Shown: positions 12,826-23,918 of the stretch, one piece after another
Position numbering within the stretch: the stretch's first letter is position 1
Layout of the letters: every line of letters begins with the position of its first letter
NCBI RefSeq assembly: GCF_010093595.1
Contig: NW_022985443.1
Coordinates: 398,688-462,687, forward strand
Reading direction: 5' to 3'
Origin: Mytilinidion resinicola
Taxonomy: Eukaryota > Ascomycota > Dothideomycetes > Mytilinidiales > Mytilinidiaceae
Length of the DNA stretch: 64,000 nt
Made by a program: the position numbers and the translations under genes
Notes under the pieces: model-generated
What the model saw: only the letters and a program-made list of their open reading frames with translations
What the model was told of the DNA's origin: nothing
Databases searched by the model: none

Positions 12826-14467
12826 ATGGCCGCCGCTGTTGCTTCCCAACACGCTGGAATCTGGCACCAACGACGAACAAACCAAGCCGTCCATGTCCCC
12901 AACATGAGCATGAGCATGCTTCCTTCTTACGACACTTCTGTGCGGACAGTATCAAACCCCCCAGTCTCGAGAGCTTTCCAGCCAACACACCTTGACCTGG
13001 CCATGCCAATGTTCCAAAGCCACCCTACGACTTCAGTCCCGTACCAATCTGGAGCTTATGCGTTTGATCCCCTCGCAGTGAACCCATACAACATGCAACA
13101 AGCCTTCAACATGAATTACCCTCCGACAATGGCCCACCCCGTGGCATACTCGGGCCCCAACGAGCTTCCAAATAGCCTACCAACCACGAGAGACGTCCGC
13201 AACAACTACCCCATGATGGAGAGCACCCCACCAGTCAAGACCGAAGCAGCCTCTCCCATCCAGTTAAGCCAGGTCTACAACGATGCCAATTACGCCGACG
13301 TCTGCAAGGACACCAGCTCCGAGTCTGACAGCGCTATCAACTTTGCAACCGATGTGGATACGCTGATGAAGGCCATCCAGGCCAAGTCAAACCAGGCAAA
13401 ACGACAGCAGCAGCCCAGTAAGGTACTGCCCCAAAAGCAGCCACTCGTTACATACACGGCACCTGTTGCTCACGTATCTGCAAAGTCCAGCGGTGACAGC
13501 GAGAAGACCAAGTCCAGTCAGAAGTCGAAGAAGAGATACCAATGCAGCATGCCTGACTGCCACAAGAGCTTCTATCAGAAGACTCACCTTGAAATCCACA
13601 CTCGTGCTCACACTGGAATTAAACCATTCGTGAGTGGTGTCTTCTCGATGTCGGTTACAAGTCGCTGACAAAGTCGTTAGCTGTGCAAGGAACCATCATG
13701 TGGACAACGGTTCTCCCAGCTTGGAAACCTCAAGGTTAGTACGCTCTGCACCGTATAAAAGCTATTCCTAACGCTTTGTAGACCCACGAGCGAAGACACA
13801 CCGGGGAGCGACCGTACCAGTGCGACATCTGTGGTAAGACATTCGCACAACGTGGCAATGTTCGAGCACACAAGATTGTGCACCAACAGATCAAGCCATT
13901 CACGTGCAGACTGGACGATTGCGGCAAGCAATTTACTCAACTTGGTAACCTCAAGGTATGTAGTGGTAGTATTCGGACCGACGGCCATGACTCAGTACTG
14001 ATCACAGCCTACAGTCACACCAAAACAAGTTCCATATATCGACTCTGCGTTATTTGACCTCGAAATTTGCATCCATCAGAGAGGGTGACCCCGTGACAGC
14101 CCAAGACAAGGACCTCTGGGAGTACTTTGCTGCCCTGTATAAGAACTCCAACAAAGGCATCAAAGGACGCGGCAAAGACAGGAGAATATCGGCTGCCCCG
14201 TCTTCTGCTGTTTCCTCATCTTCCTCCTATTCGTCCCTAGCCACAGCATCGTCCTCAGCGTCGCACCGAATTCACCACAGCTATACCCACCCACACCCAG
14301 GAAGCGACCGGAGCAGCCGCTCTTCATCATTATCCTCGGAGGCCGAGCAAGACCACAAATCCAGCCACGACGGCTACGACTTCAGCGGCCCAGTCGATAC
14401 TGGCCATTACAACAGCCAAGCTACCGGATACGGTGACATGGTCTTTCCCGAACGAAAGATGTACTGA
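12826..14467 (+). CDS. C2H2 zinc-finger transcription factor (Azf1-like)
   Basis: Exons 12826-13629, 13681-13734, 13782-13955 and 14015-14467, all joined in phase 0, give 494 aa. Residues 1-235 are low-complexity and rich in Asn, Pro, Ser and Met with a Gln/Lys stretch near 195. Four tandem C2H2 fingers follow at about 238-262 (CSMPDC...HTRAH), 269-291 ([10 protein letters not shown]...HERRH), 297-319 (CDICGKTF...HKIVH) and 325-350 ([10 protein letters not shown]...HQNKFH), linked by TGE/TGI-type linkers. The C-terminus is Ser-rich and basic. The finger block resembles the Azf1 group of fungal regulators. Expected role: a DNA-binding nuclear regulator; targets cannot be read from sequence. 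The last intron has two acceptors 7 nt apart (atcacag, cctacag); only the second keeps the frame. It is preceded by 7 kb without genes. Confidence 0.9.
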
Positions 14468-17400
14468 ACAAAGCAGCAATCACATTTTACGATGACGACA
14501 ACCATACGACTACACGTGAGACGATAACGACGAATCTACAGGAACTGCAGGCACTAGGCATGCCTTTCAAAGGCCTTCGCATTATCTGATGGCTGGGTGG
14601 GATCTCTTTGGCATTTTGCTTGCGCGGGAACCACTGTCTTGAGCCTCTTGGGCCACAGTCCGTTGAGGGAGAGTTTTGGGACCGGGAAGAGAGATTTGTG
14701 GACAATGACGCGATGTTGATCTGCCGGCCGTTTCGCTCCTCCCTTTTACATTCGGTCCCCGACCCGGCGAAACACCTCAAGATGGGCACATCAGGCTTGG
14801 GACTGGATTAGGAATCTTTTCATTACTATCATGCACGCTGTCAAAGCCATATTTGGGACGGACGGGATGAGGATAGTCGGTTTTTTTGGTAACGCGCGGA
14901 TACCCTACTGGCTGGCGTGAGAAGAAGCATTTTTTTCGCCGCCGCCGTACATTTTGTTCATATTCTACATATTCTATGTACTAGTTTCCATCAGTTGCAT
15001 TATATGCTTCTTTAACATCACTCTAAGCCGCTCCTACATCATCACACCGCAGCCTCTAGCAAACTATGCACAACACTTATCTCTGGGAAAAGCCCCCGAT
15101 GTGAGACGCGTTTATTAGCACTCTGCCGAACACCCAGTTATCTTACTACCTAAGACACGAATCCAACCCCCAGATCTCAGTCCCGGGGCATCTCGATCTT
15201 GGTCGCAACGGTCCTGCACGCCTCGATCACAAACCCCTCTCTCGCATCGCCAGGTCGGGATGCGGTTTGGTGTGACAGATCGCATTACGCGCAACGCAGC
15301 CTATCACCAATCTGCTCGCTACGCCGCGCTCCGCCAATCAACGCCGCATATCCGTTACCTTCGCATCCCCGCCCCGCTCCCTGATGCGGTGGGTGGGCTG
15401 GTGGGTGGGGAATTTCTCGTAAGCCACGCCAAGGCGGCCGCCACGCCACGCCTATCCCTGAGCGGAGAATAGCTCCACTCACAACCCAGTCCTCGCCTAC
15501 TCGCGGTGACGGCTGCACCGCGCACGTACGCTCTGCTTACCCGTCTCTACCCATCCTACCCATAGCGGAGTTTCGAGATGCGAGCGAGCGACCGCCGCGA
15601 AACCGCGATGGAACTTTGGCGAGATAAGACGCGAGCTGAAGAGAATTGCCCCGTGTACGTCTCTAGGCATGCGGTACGGGGGCAAGAGAGCGCAACGAAC
15701 TACGGAGCCCGCCCGGCGCCGGGGGGGGGGAAGGCGTTCGCAGGACTCTGGATGGGCTTTAGCGGGCGAACCTGGCGCTGGTAATGGCGTCCGCCTCTAT
15801 CCATCAAGCGAGTGGTGCAGCGCGCGGCGGTGGATAGAGGCGGGATGCTAATGCGCTGCACGTGCTTTGCGTGCGTGGCGTTTGTGGGCATCACATACGG
15901 CGAAGAGAAGAGGCAAGGGATCAAAAGGCTTAGGTTTCACGAAAGAGGGGAAGTGGCAGAACGCGGGCGTCGTCCTGCAGGTTAATCGCAGGCCCTATTG
16001 GATCGGAGATGGCGCGACGCGAAAACTCTGCTCTCCTCTCCAGGGCTTGCTGCATCGAGGGGCGGCGCGTGGGGACCGCTGGATGCGGCTTCAACCTCGT
16101 GTGGACACCTACACTTCCGGATGTTCGTACATGACGCAGTATTTTCGCTTGGGAGAGGGGCGAATCAACGCTGCGCGCAATCGGAGTTCAAATGGCAGAT
16201 TGGGATTTGCTAGCCTTGCGCTGGGGGCAAAATTTTCTTTGCGCAGGGTGTGGGGTGGGTTGTGTGCAGATGGAAGGGGATTTTTGCAGATCGCGTCCCC
16301 CGGATTTCCAGTGCTCCAGCCAGCCTCAGAGGGCTGATGCGGCGACGGCGAGGATGGGGGTTCTCCGCGGCGGCGCTGAAAACCTTGCAGGATAGAAGAG
16401 ATTTTCGCCGTCGGGTGGGATGATAGGAGATCGCTCGGCTCTGCTTGTTGGCTATTTCGATAAATGCTGCTGGGGGTTTATTGGAGGGGCCAAGGGTTCT
16501 TTCGGCTGGCCGTGGCCGTGGTTCTTTGAAGAGACAGCGGGCCGAGTGGAGCCACGCCAGGGTTGTGTGATGCTTATCGCGGCACCATCTCATAGATCGC
16601 GCCTGGGATTGGAGATGCAAGGCGGATTGCGCCATGCTACGACCGAGCGATAAACTTAGCCACCACGTCTGTACGACGCAAGGATCTAGATTAAAGAGGC
16701 GGATCTGGGGATTGGATGGCACTAATCCGCAGCTGCAGTGAGGCTAGTGGCAGCACCGGAGGAGTGATTGCTACGGGACCGGGCAAGGAACATCCTCACC
16801 ATCGTGGCTGACGGCGTGAACGCATGTCTGGTGTTGACTGCTCCCCAGTAGCGCTTGGCAAGCGGATGGATGCGGGAGGCATGACAGGACGCCGCCTGGA
16901 GGTTGGTCGCCGTGACGAAAAGCACGGCCGGTTCCATCTCGAAGCAAATCCCATGCTGCCGCTCGACGTGCGCTCCAGCCAGAATCCTCCTCAAGCTCCG
17001 CAAGAGCACACGCAATCCTGCAACCTGAGACCATGACCACCCGCGAACCAAGCCTTGGAGCCGCTCCTCAACCATGTGGATTTATCTCACCTGCCTAATC
17101 CGGCCCGCATGAATAGCATAGCAGCACGGACTGCGTTCCTCTTAGTCCGGCGCCCCGAGCGTCGACAACGTGCTATCACCGCGCGGTTTAGACGGTAGCG
17201 GAAACGCCCGCTCCAAGCCTCGAGGCCCGTTACCCAGAGTATCACAGAACAGCTTCACCGATGTTCGCTTGCAGTCCTAGGTGTGCTTCACGGAGATACA
17301 ATCAGGGGTTCCATTCACTTGATGGCCCTGACGTTATGCTCTTCTGCTAATCTAGGTAAGGGTAACGAAAGAACCACTACGAGCACTACAATCAGCAAGC

Positions 17401-18240
17401 AATATCAACGCGAAGAATGCTCTCCATAAGATCAGCCTCATGTTGAGACCGACGTTTCAAATCTCCGGTGGACGGTGATGCTTCCTCCCGCTGTCACTGT
17501 CAGCCTGAGACATGATTAAGAGAGATCAGACGCGGCATCTGATAATGAATGCTACAGCAGCGAATCCTTCCAACCCCACAGCAAATGAACCCAGGAGTCG
17601 GGTCCGCCTCAGGAAGCTCGCGGCCACCCCACGCAACGGTCGGTAGCCATGTGGATTGTGGAAGCTTGCCGCCCTGCCCCCCCGGTACCCCATACCGTCC
17701 TTGAAGGATTTTAGGGCTCCTTCGCCGCGGATTGAAACCTTCCTTCTCCGGTCTGACGATTCTGTTCGCACACCGATGAGGAGCCGCCCATGCGGCAAAT
17801 GTTGACCGCACACTGGAGGCTTCGGAAGCCACCGGTGGATGCTCGACGCAGGGGTAGTGCAGGTGAATACAGGAAATGCACAAGAAAGCGTGGCAGACTG
17901 GGATGCGGCACGTGCGACCCAAACAGGCAGCTGTGAAGTGACTGTGGCAACACTTTGCGGCTGCGGACTTTCTGTTAGTCAGTGAGGTGGCACTTTCGTT
18001 TCAAGTTATCTTGGCCGACCGAGTCATGCTAACGGGAAGGTTGCATGAGTCCTGAATGTGGGGAAAAGACGGTGTCGGTGTCGACGACTTCGTGTCATGA
18101 TACAACACCGATGCTACTCCCCAGGGGCTTAGGGCGGTGAGGGCGAAGAACATGTGAGCTGAAACCATGCGTTCTAGTCTGGATGAAGAAGGGAGCACGT
18201 TGGCGGTCGTAATACTTTTCTCTTCTTTATACTTCATTTG
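14468..18240. other. Intergenic region, no gene seen
   Basis: 14468-15150 is the T-rich 3' flank of the C2H2 gene. Short open frames at 15199-16722 and 17500-17922 overlap on both strands and show no domain or coding bias. A 13-bp perfect hairpin at 15791-15843 is listed separately. I find no convincing exon. Confidence 0.55.
15791..15843. repeat. Perfect 13-bp inverted repeat (hairpin)
   Basis: CCGCCTCTATCCA at 15791-15803 is exactly reverse-complemented at 15831-15843, with a 27-nt loop. It is not next to any annotated stop codon, so a terminator role is unsupported. Confidence 0.8.
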
Positions 18241-18282
18241 GATTGTTGTACTCGCTTTTTTCATGCCAGCTGCGCGTTACTC

Positions 18283-18490
18283 GGTCTGAAAGGATACCCC
18301 TTACACTCACAACGTCAAGATCGTCAACCATACTCTCTCTAGCTCTCGTCATACCCGTTACAACTCGACAGTCTGAAGGGATAGCCCTTGCACTCACCAG
18401 GAACCCGTCTTCCTCTTCGACCCTGATCTCCGCTAGCTTTCGTCTTGCCCGTTGCGGCTCAATCGTCTGACAGGATGCCCCACATGATGC
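18283..18490 (-). pseudogene. Decayed tandem copies of the O-methyltransferase 3' end
   Basis: The last codons of the neighbouring O-methyltransferase read CKGYPFKLIEAELA then stop. Read on the same strand, 18257-18303 gives CKGYPFRPSNAQLA then a stop, and the segment around 18370-18397 gives CKGYPFRLSS. A third, weaker copy lies at about 18464-18490. Copies recur at 87-100-bp intervals ending with the intact gene. The DNA immediately 5' of these copies has in-frame stops or a shifted frame, so they look like non-functional duplicated gene ends rather than alternative exons, although alternative terminal exons are not formally excluded. Confidence 0.6.
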
Positions 18491-18540
18491 CCCTTGCGCG
18501 CCTCCAGTCGCCATCCTGAACGCTACTCTCCTCGGGAGAC

Positions 18541-19878
18541 TTACGCAAGCTCCGCTTCGATCAGCTTGAAAGGATATCCCTTGCAGTCCCAGAGTTTCGT
18601 CATCTTCAACCCCACGCTATCGAGCAAGCTCCTCCAATCCGCCTGTGTCCGCTCTTGAGCGGAATGAGTCGTCAGCATAAGCATATCAATTCCCGTCTCC
18701 AGCCAGCCCGCGCCTTGGTCCGGGATGACCAGATCGTCGATGAGGATCTTGCTGTGCCCCTTCTTCATCGCCGGAATCTGGTTCTTCAGAATCTCACGGC
18801 ACTTGTCGTCGGGCCAGTCGTGGAGCACCTGGTGGAAGTAGTACGCGGACGCCTCTTTCACGGGCTGCGGCGTGAAGAAGCTGTACTCCATCTTTTCGGT
18901 ACCGGCCGGTAGGTTTGTTGCTTGAGCAATAGGCCCAGGTAAGTCTTGCAATACCAGTTTTCCTTTCAGCTCCGGGTGCGCCTCGTGGAGAGCGATGAGG
19001 TCGTGCCCGACGTTCCCGCCGACGTCGACGATGAGAGGTGAGTCCGGTCCTAACGACGGGCGTAGGGCTTCATGGACGGGGACCACCTCGAACCAGCGCT
19101 GCGTGTAGATTTCGTTCTTTGCCGTCATGTGGAGGTTGAAGTTCCGCAAGCGGTACTCCTGGCCTGGCTGGGCGAGATACTCGAAGTACGACAGAGGCGT
19201 CTTGAGCGCAAATTTCCATGCGCTCTCGTCCTTGCTGATTGGGTTCTTGTATCCGGTGCTTTTGAGATACTCCGGCAGTGCTGCGGTGGGGAGACCGCTG
19301 GCATCTATACTACGTTTCCAGTCAACATAACAACCCTTTTTCGTTCAGACCGTCACTAACCAGTCAATCAAGAGGCCCTGGTAGATCTCCTGCGTCAGCA
19401 ACGTCGAGAACCCGTTGAGCGTGTACTCGCTAGATCCCGTCTCCTCAACCATACGATCCGCGGCTAGGACACGCAAGAATCGGTCTACGCTTCATCATCA
19501 GCTAATAACTCGACAAATCCGAACCTTTTCAACCAACCTAACAACCGTGCCTCCGCCCCCGTCATCTTCGCAAGCTGCTCCACAGACTTCGGCGACGCGT
19601 TGTCCTTGGCCATTTTATTGAATAGACCCAGATCCAATCCGATTTTGAGCACGTAGGTGCGATAGCCCTTTTCAATCGTCAGCCTCGTTGAAAAAAGCGA
19701 AGTGTTGGGAAGCTCTAACCTCGAACCAACCCAGCCGCGCCAACTTCTCCCCTGGTGTCTCGAGCTCCGCGATTAGAGAGCGCGCGGCTTCTAGGAGCGA
19801 TTTGCGAGATGCTTCTGTTGCGTTTTGGGCGGAGAAGCCGCCGATGGCTTGGGTGATGCTCTGGAGAGTGGTGTCCAT
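18541..19878 (-). CDS. SAM-dependent O-methyltransferase (COMT-like)
   Basis: Exons, in coding order, 19878-19720, 19667-19538, 19484-19361 and 19309-18541 give 393 aa. Residues 1-135 form the helical dimerisation region (SITQAIGGFSAQ, VLKIGLDLGLF). The Rossmann core has the SAM motif DVGGNVG at about 233-239, an LQDLP acidic motif, and the catalytic segment FHQVLHDWPDD with the candidate base His301. The C-terminal IDDLVIPDQGAG and DMLMLTTHSAQERT motifs are typical of fungal class I plant-type O-methyltransferases that methylate phenolic hydroxyls of secondary metabolites. Intron 3 uses the ACGTAG acceptor; the TATAG five bases on would create a TGA at the junction. No polyketide synthase or other cluster gene is adjacent, so the substrate is unknown. 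Confidence 0.9.
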
Positions 19879-21725
19879 GATGGAGGCCTTTGTCAGGGCA
19901 ATTTAGGGATACTAGAGCTAAGTGAGATAAGATGGACACACACGACGAAACCACCGAAGATCTATGTTGAGATCAAGAACTTGGATTGTGAAGGCCCAGG
20001 TAAGTCTAATGTAGGTAAGCAGCCTCCTCCTTACATCGGCTTATCCAACCATGCTACCGCGTGAAGCCCGCAGTGGGCTATGCCATCCATTCCATAGGCG
20101 TGGAGTCGCGGCCTTACTAACATCATGCCTAGCCCAATGGATGGGTTAGGCCAAGGTGCCTATTAGTGTTGTCGGGCTACCCCGCCGTCAGATGACGGTA
20201 AGCGCAGAAACATTGCAAAGATAGGCGCGCTTAGGCACCTACACTAAGCATGCGGAACACTTCGTCTATAAGCGCGATCTCAGGAACGGTGCCTTGTCTA
20301 AGTGGCGGAGTAAACGCGTAAGGTATGGAGAGAGGTGATAATTCAGCGCCTTCGTATCCGAGTTGGACGGTCGAGGTCTCGGGCCGATTGGTGAATGGAT
20401 GGGTGCGGCTCCGTATCGTCAACATTGGTTTTGGCTGGCGGAACTGACTCGAAGGATACAGGATGCAATTCTAGAAGCCTGGTGGAGGTTGCAGGGATAG
20501 TTGTGTGTCGTTCTGGAATATCGGTGTGGCTGAGGTGAGATGAGGTGCGACGTCTTCTCCGGTTGGTGTAGGTGATTGGCTTTTAGAGGACGGTACTGTG
20601 ACACAACTTTGGGCACGTTGTCGTTTGGTCTCTTCTAGAAGGATGATAATGTGCTGAAGCACCACAAACGGTGGCCAAGTTGACCGACTGAAAGGGCATG
20701 AAACCTCTCCTATTCAAGCTCTCAAGGCCTCTGAATATTATTGGAAGCTTTATAATCTGTTGAAGCACCTCAAACGATGGTGAGCGAGTATGCCCAGACT
20801 TCTGGCAAGGGACTATATATCCTTACCAGCAGGACTACAGTTACACTTTCTGGCATTGGGAACACCACAGCTTGGAAAGCATTCAAGAGTGTTTGATTGA
20901 TTACCTTTCTTCAGCTGGTCTTCAAATCGCATTCGTATTCTGTACTTGCAGCTCTAGTTTTCCTCACTATCTCAAAATAAGAAGCATTCATCAATCCCCG
21001 AGACGCGAAAGCGAAGGCGAAGTCATGTCGAACTTAATTCGCGTCGCTTGGTCAAATAAATGGCAGGGTATAAGGGCCCCTGAAAAGTTGGCGCGGAGGA
21101 TCAGATTCCGGGCCGGCACATGGCGGAACACCACAACACGCCTTATGGAGTACGTTGGTGTTGTTTGTATAAAGAAAGTAGAAGCCACCGTCCATGATGA
21201 CGTTCCCTATCCTCGACAAGGCAAAGTGACAGAACACGTGACGTGAACCCTTCACCAAGTGCCGCTAACCGTCCCGATATCATCCGGTCGCTGGAATTCC
21301 TCATCAGCTTGAATTAGCGGTCAGATTGGGGCTTTTTGCGGGCAGTAGGAGAATATTGGACGAACAGGCGTTGTCCGTTCCATCATCAGATGATTCTTCG
21401 GGTTCGGATGCTGTCTCGAGTGGAAACCGAGAGTGGAGCTTGCCCGGCGTCGCGTGCTGATTGGCGCGGGCCACCCCTGAAAAATCAATGGCAGCTTGCG
21501 AAAGCGAGAGCGAATTTGATTAACACCGCAACCTCCCTACCACACTGTCTTTATCATCGCGAGTCGCCCTCCAGGCTTCAGCAATTGCATCTTGCCTGGC
21601 TGCTACCTTCTGTCGTTCTTGCCTCCGCTTCCGAGCGCTCCTGGACCCTCACCGCGGCTTGCGCCGGACCTCTCGTCCTCTCTCACCACCATTCGCCAGG
21701 TCCTCGAGGGGCAACATTCGCCGCT
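19879..21725. other. Intergenic region with a degenerate 105-bp direct repeat
   Basis: No supported gene. A plus-strand frame of 124 codons (20872-21246) has no recognisable domain. Two imperfect direct copies about 105 bp apart start near 20652 and 20757 and share a core of the type TGAAGCACCNCAAACGRTGG. 21300-21725 is the CT-rich leader of the sterol desaturase gene. Confidence 0.55.
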
Positions 21726-22857
21726 ATGGATCTCGTCCTCGAGGGGTTTGATACCTTTCTGTTCGACCCCTTATACGCGACCTTGTTCCCCGCCTCAACC
21801 GCCTTCTCCGCTGGCCTCAAGGGCAACGCGACCCTCTCCAGCATCCGCGAAGCTGCGACTGGATATCCAGCGGCGACATGGCAGTACACGCCCGCGAGCG
21901 AGTACCTATCCTTCACGCCCGGGAAATACGCCTACCTGAGTGAACTACCTAGAGATGACTGGCGGCGACAGCTCGCTAGCCTGTTCGCCATCACCTGGTA
22001 TGCGCCTCCACCCCCCTCATCCCAATTACCTCAATTACCCTCCTACAAAGCTGATTCGCCCCAGGTTCTTCGGCCTCGTAATCTACTACGTCTGCGCAAC
22101 CCTCTCCTACGTCTTCGTCTTCGACAAAGCCACCTTCGCGCACCCCAAATACCTCAAACACCAAGTGCGGCAAGAAATCTGGCAGACCAACAAATCGCTG
22201 CCAGGGATGGCCGTGCTCACGGCGCCCATCTTCCTCGCCGAAGTGCGCGGCTACTCCAAAATGTACGACGCGTCGGCCGACGGGCCGGGCATGTGGTACA
22301 ACATCCTGCAATTCCCCTTCTTCATCCTGTTCACGGACCTGTTCATCTACTGGATCCACCGCGGGCTGCACCACCCGCTCGTGTACAAGCAGCTGCACAA
22401 GCCGCACCACAAGTGGATCATGCCGACGCCGTACGCGTCGCACGCGTTCCACCCCGTCGACGGCTTCAGCCAGAGCATCCCGTACCACGCCTTCCCGTTC
22501 CTGTTCCCGCTGAACAAGTTCGCGTACGTCTTCCTGTTCGTGTTCATCAACGTGTGGACCGTGCTGATCCATGACGGCGAGTACATCGCGGACTCGCCGA
22601 TCATCAATGGCGCGGCCTGCCACACGATGCACCATCTGTACTTCAACTACAACTACGGCCAGTTCACGACGCTGTGGGATCGGCTGGGTGGCAGCTACCG
22701 CAAGCCCAACGACGAGCTGTTCCGCAAGGAGCTGAAGATGTGCCAGAGCGAGTGGAAGAAGCAGAGCCAGGAGATGGAGAAGATTGTGAAGGAGGTCGAG
22801 GGCGAGGACGATCGGACGTACGAGCCGCTGGAGGGGGCGGCGAAGAAGGTGCAGTAG
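21726..22857 (+). CDS. erg3: Sterol C5-desaturase (Erg3)
   Basis: Exons 21726-21997 and 22065-22857 give 354 aa. The enzyme belongs to the fatty acid hydroxylase superfamily: a di-iron ER membrane protein introducing the C5-C6 double bond during ergosterol synthesis. The histidine boxes are visible: HRGLHH at about residue 189, HKPHH at about 202 and HTMHH at about 277, with hydrophobic segments around [19 protein letters not shown] and the [17 protein letters not shown] stretch before the first box. The C-terminus is acidic and lysine-rich and lacks an obvious KKXX signal. The start is the first ATG that gives the family-like N-terminus; a 412-codon frame covering 21336-22574 is a shadow. 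Known relevance of the family: loss of Erg3 changes azole and polyene sensitivity. Confidence 0.95.
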
Positions 22858-23918
22858 CGCGCAGTCTTACGATCAAGAGATGATCGAGACATACTAGACG
22901 AAAGGCGGTGTACAGACAGAAGCAGAGGAAGAGCCGACTGGAGCGGTCAATGAGACGCATTTGGTTTTTCTTTTCTTTTTCCAGCGTTCGAATACGCGCA
23001 ATTTTCTTCGCGTGGGAAGTCTACGATACTTCTTTCCTTTCAAAAGGGTGATTTCGAAAAAGCCTCCTTTTTGGATGGATGAGCTTGGCCGCTGGCAGAG
23101 AGAGCCAGCGCGCCCGGTTGTAATAGCGGTCTTGTAATTAATCCCTCTCCCCAGACCGCGGCCCCCCATTTTAATTACATAATACCGTTCCTGACCTTAG
23201 CTGTGTATACTACACGTTGTATCTCTTGGGAGACATGTACTTCACAAACTCCTTCAATTGGAGTACGGAGCCAATGGCGTCAGTTGGTAATCATCAACAT
23301 AAGAATAAAAATCATCATCACAAACACATACTCAATCACGTGAACGTCGTGTAGTATATATATTAGTTTCGATTCCATCTTAGTCGCAGATGGCCAGCCT
23401 AGCCCATCCCTCTAACGCACTGGCCAGCGCCAGACAAGCCTGACCGCCTCGCCGTTCTCTCTCCCCTCTCTCACAGAAGCAAGCAAACTGAATTGCATGC
23501 CTCAAAAGGAAAAGGAAGCAAGGAAAAAATCCACGAAGATAGAACTCCGGCGCAGATCGCCTCGGATATCCCCACGCCAAAAAACAGCCGCATGATGCCC
23601 GCAGAGAAATCATTCCTTTTAGAGGCCGCTTGTGCACCTCTCAAAACCCTCAACCAATTATACAGTCCGAATACGCCATTGTCCTTCGTAACCCACCCGT
23701 TCCCAGAACACCTTGCTGCACCGATGGCGTGGAGCGCACGAAAAGGATATTTGTTGAAAGAAGCACACTGTAATTCCGCCGTCCGGTCGGCATCGAGCGA
23801 GTCGTGGGTCGCCAAAGAGCGCGATCCCGCTGTCAATGTCCGGCTTCGACGTACGTCTACCTTGAGGTCTGCGAAGAGAGAAGTGTTAGTTTTCGTAACA
23901 TGAATGGAAACGGAAAAA
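22858..23918. other. Convergent 3' flanks, no gene seen
   Basis: AT-rich around 23160-23380, otherwise unremarkable. Overlapping frames on both strands at 23471-23903 show no domain. The region separates the ends of erg3 (+) and the SUMO ligase (-). Confidence 0.55.

Noticed and set aside
21336..22574. 412-codon plus-strand ORF
   Set aside because: Shadow frame across erg3; the overlapping frame carries all three histidine boxes and a proper intron.
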